Source: Pyrocephalus nanus
Lineage: Eukaryota; Chordata; Aves; Passeriformes; Tyrannidae
DNA: 64,000 nt
Assembly: GCA_038380795.1 (NCBI GenBank)
Contig: CM076266.1
Coordinates: 33,058,145 to 33,122,144 of the forward strand
Direction of reading: 5' to 3'
The notes under the pieces were generated by a model that saw only the letters and a list, made by a program, of their open reading frames with translations, made no database searches and was not told the DNA's origin. The first letter of the stretch is position 1. Every line of letters begins with the position of its first letter. Of this stretch, positions 61,229 to 64,000 are shown piece after piece. The position numbers were made by a program, and so were the translations under genes.

Positions 61229-64000
61229 TTGCCAAAGGAACCCAAAAGAAAAAAGTAAACTCAAATATAGGAAAAATATAGTCAACAGCAACTAAATTTT
61301 ACAACCACTGAAAATCCAAGATGCACAGGTTCAGAATAAAATCAAGTCATTTCCATGGGAATATGCTCCAGCCAATGCTGGCCATTTACCAGAATGTTAG
61401 GAAGAAAAGTTAAATGAGTTGGTGAGCACCTGACAAGGGGTCTAAATATAGAACAGCTTTCCCCATCAAGAGGGATCCAAGAAGTTACAACAAAGCAGGG
61501 TTTTTTTCCTTATTTAGAAGACAGTGGTGAATATTTAGGGATATTCTTGCTGGATGCTAGCCCACAGACCTCTGGAAACCAGAGGTTGTAAGAAAATGAG
61601 AGTATTCATAAAAATAGCTGAGGACAGGGCAGGAAGATCAGGGCAGTCAATCTCAACAACAGACAGAAACAGAAATAAATGTCATGAAGGAATGGAAAAT
61701 TCTTTTCCCCTCTGTGCAATGGTGCTAGCAAGAGAAAAGTTTTGTGAACAAGTAATATATGCAAGATAGTGGCAAACCTAAATATATTTGGGAGAAAGAA
61801 ACTCTCCTTTAAAGGTTGTGCGAATTTTTTTCTTATGTAGTCTTTATATGAGAACAAAAAAAATTGCTTTGCCTAGACAATGAAGGTAACATTTTCCTAG
61901 AATATATTAGTGTAGAATTTGTGTTCATAGCTGCATAACTGATAACAAACCTTTGTTTTCTCTGTCTTAAGAAAAGGCTGTTTTAGGCGAGGGAACTTGC
62001 TGTATTGTGAAGAAATACATTTCATGGTTAGACAGAAAACACCATCCTGTACAGGGACATCTCATATTATATAAACCACTTCGGTTCTCAGAATAAAGCC
62101 TTGCACTGGACCTTGTGCAAAGGAATAAATTCAAAACATTTTCCAGTCACCACGATAAGGATGTATTTAAAGTGTAGGTACAAATTCATGCATTTTGGTT
62201 TATGAATGTCTGTGGAGCCAAAATGAGGTAGGCTTACAGCAATATTCAGCAAAGCTCACTTAAAATGTTCCTTTTTATCAGTGACCTTTCCTTTAGAATT
62301 ACTGTGATAACACTTGGGATAGCACATTAAGTTCCATAGTATAAAACTGAGCACTGAACAGACTTTTAGAAAGATTATGGTGCTAGAGGGATATTTAATG
62401 GTGAAATCACTTACTGTAGTACTCATTTCTGAGAGCAAAGGTCTGAAGTGAAATGAATTTGGTGATCTTAGATTAGTCCTCGTTGGGCAGAGGTCCATGT
62501 CTGAAGTCAACGACAAGTATAATTAGGTATAATTTCTACATCTGTTCAATAGAGGTTAATTGAACTATCATAATAATTGAATTCTAGTACTTTTAATTTT
62601 TTCTACTCAAAGTGTTCCTGTGAGATCAGAGCCAAGTATTCATCATCCAACACATTTGTAGGAAATTCCTGTTGCATTTGGTATTTGGTTTGTGGGTTAA
62701 TGCAGGGCATTGACATTTTTCAAATGTCTGAGGACAAATACACATCCAGTCTTCCAAAATAAACAGGCAGCAAAAAGAGCAAAATACATGCTACAGGTAC
62801 ATGGACTCTATACTGGTAATTCCTCATCACTTAAAAAACAGTCAAAAGCAGATAGGTTACCAGCTGACAAAGCAGCAAATATCTCATTAGCCCACCCATG
62901 TATTTTGCAAGAATTTCACTCTTCTTTTGGTGATATTTTAAATCCAGATTGTTTTATACTATTCAGTAAATAAACACTGAGCATTAACATTGAGCCTGGA
63001 ATAATACAGCTTTATTTTCTTTCTACAGTCACAGGTGTGCAAACACGACAAAAGCATATGCATGAATGCTGTGCATATTTACTTTTCTGTGTATGCAAGC
63101 AGTTACACACATTTTACAAGGTTACTGTTCACTCATTCAGAAAACTAACAGGGTTTTCTTTTACCACCTCCTTATGAGAAAAAAAAGTAGACAGGCATCG
63201 TGATGAACTACATCCAATTATACGTTCACCTGGGATCCAACATTATTGGATTATTTTTGACTCACTACACTTGTCAGACCCACTCTTTAATGTTTTAAGG
63301 AAAAAAAACGTGTTTTTTTCACTTGCTGAGTTTAGCATTTATGAAGAATACGGACTTTTAGTATTGAAGTTTTGATATTGTCCATTCAAATAAGCAAGGT
63401 ACTGAATAAGTTTTTTTCACATGTAGGAAAGGCATTCTCCATACCCATAGGCTTCTCAGATAGGACTGCCCGCAGAGGTGTCAGAGATGATCAGGGAGTG
63501 AAATTTCCCCAGAACTACCTGAGAAATTTAGACAGCTTATGAAAAATAATAAAAATTAAAAATACTCCATCTGAAAATAAAATTTTAAAATATTCGAAAT
63601 ACTGTCCCAAGGGCTTTATGAACATTAAGCTTGAGAGACCCTGTTCTGTCAGCTCACTGGATTACTTTTTTCATGGTACACAGGTTTCATATTAGCAGCA
63701 TCTTGCTTTGATGTAGCATGGGAGTTATGGGACTTATCATCTCTCTAGGGAGTTCAGTTCATAGCAGAAAATAGAGGCAAGGCACAAATATATCACAATT
63801 GCTATTTCAATTTTTATTTCATTAATCTCCTCCAACTATTGACCCTTTTGCTTAGAAATTATAACTTTTTTAGTGTAAGTTTCTGGAGAAGGTTTTGTTA
63901 TCAATCCATTTTACTTTTAACTACAAAATAATTTTCTAAAGGAAGTTTCATTACTGACCTATTAGAAAAAGGACTGGTGTTACTAACCAAATGAATCCAA
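61229..64000. other. AT-rich non-coding DNA to window end
   Basis: No exon recognised. It holds a perfect 8-bp hairpin (ACCTCTGG-AAA-CCAGAGGT, 61568-61586), of unknown meaning. ORFs are at most 87 codons and show no known motif. Confidence 0.55.

Overview
The window looks like bird nuclear DNA and is almost entirely non-coding. The main evidence is four 5'-truncated, diverged CR1 LINE copies (about 31.6-32.1 kb, 39.75-39.80 kb, 44.3-44.7 kb and 61.0-61.2 kb). Their 3' ends carry the typical avian 'GATGATCT..AAGGTCCCTTCC..' block. Overall interspersed-repeat density is low, no Alu-, B1- or MIR-type SINEs were recognised, and the background is AT-rich and CpG-poor apart from one strong CpG island. 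There are no operons, ribosome-binding sites, phage genes or CRISPR arrays. I could not identify any intact protein-coding exon, so the host genes are not named.

The organising feature is the CpG island at about 49.24-50.82 kb. It has no TATA box that I can see. It contains tandem GC boxes, a long GT tract, and good splice-donor matches on both strands (plus: after 50126 and after 50425; minus: at 50170 and 49481). Lines sampled by eye to its left have C at or above G on the plus strand, and most lines sampled to its right have G above C. That is the pattern expected if the left 49 kb is transcribed leftwards and the right 13 kb rightwards. The simplest reading is a divergent promoter with first exons in the island and large first introns filling the rest. 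This is inference and was not computed over the whole window.

Region by region: 1-4.8 kb is AT-rich non-coding DNA with a homopurine/G13 tract. 4.84-5.42 kb holds a broken minus-strand ORF resembling an L1-type LINE ORF1 (coiled coil followed by an RNA-binding-like segment), which would be unusual in a CR1-dominated bird genome. 5.4-31.6 kb is non-coding, with a GC-richer patch and a good CTCF-like site near 11.2 kb, an AT hairpin at 11.6 kb, a pyrimidine tract at 16 kb, nested short repeats and a hairpin at 25.5 kb, and a 34-bp duplication at 31.0 kb. 31.6-49.2 kb holds three CR1 fragments, two long poly-A tracts and a possible ancient amniote repeat. 49.2-50.8 kb is the promoter island. 50.8-64 kb is non-coding, with an unexplained 26-bp near-exact direct repeat, a small GC-rich patch at 57.77-57.85 kb and a fourth CR1 fragment.

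No previously undescribed gene system could be demonstrated. The best leads are the apparent divergent promoter, the L1-like ORF1 remnant, the CTCF-like site and the GC-rich patch at 57.8 kb.
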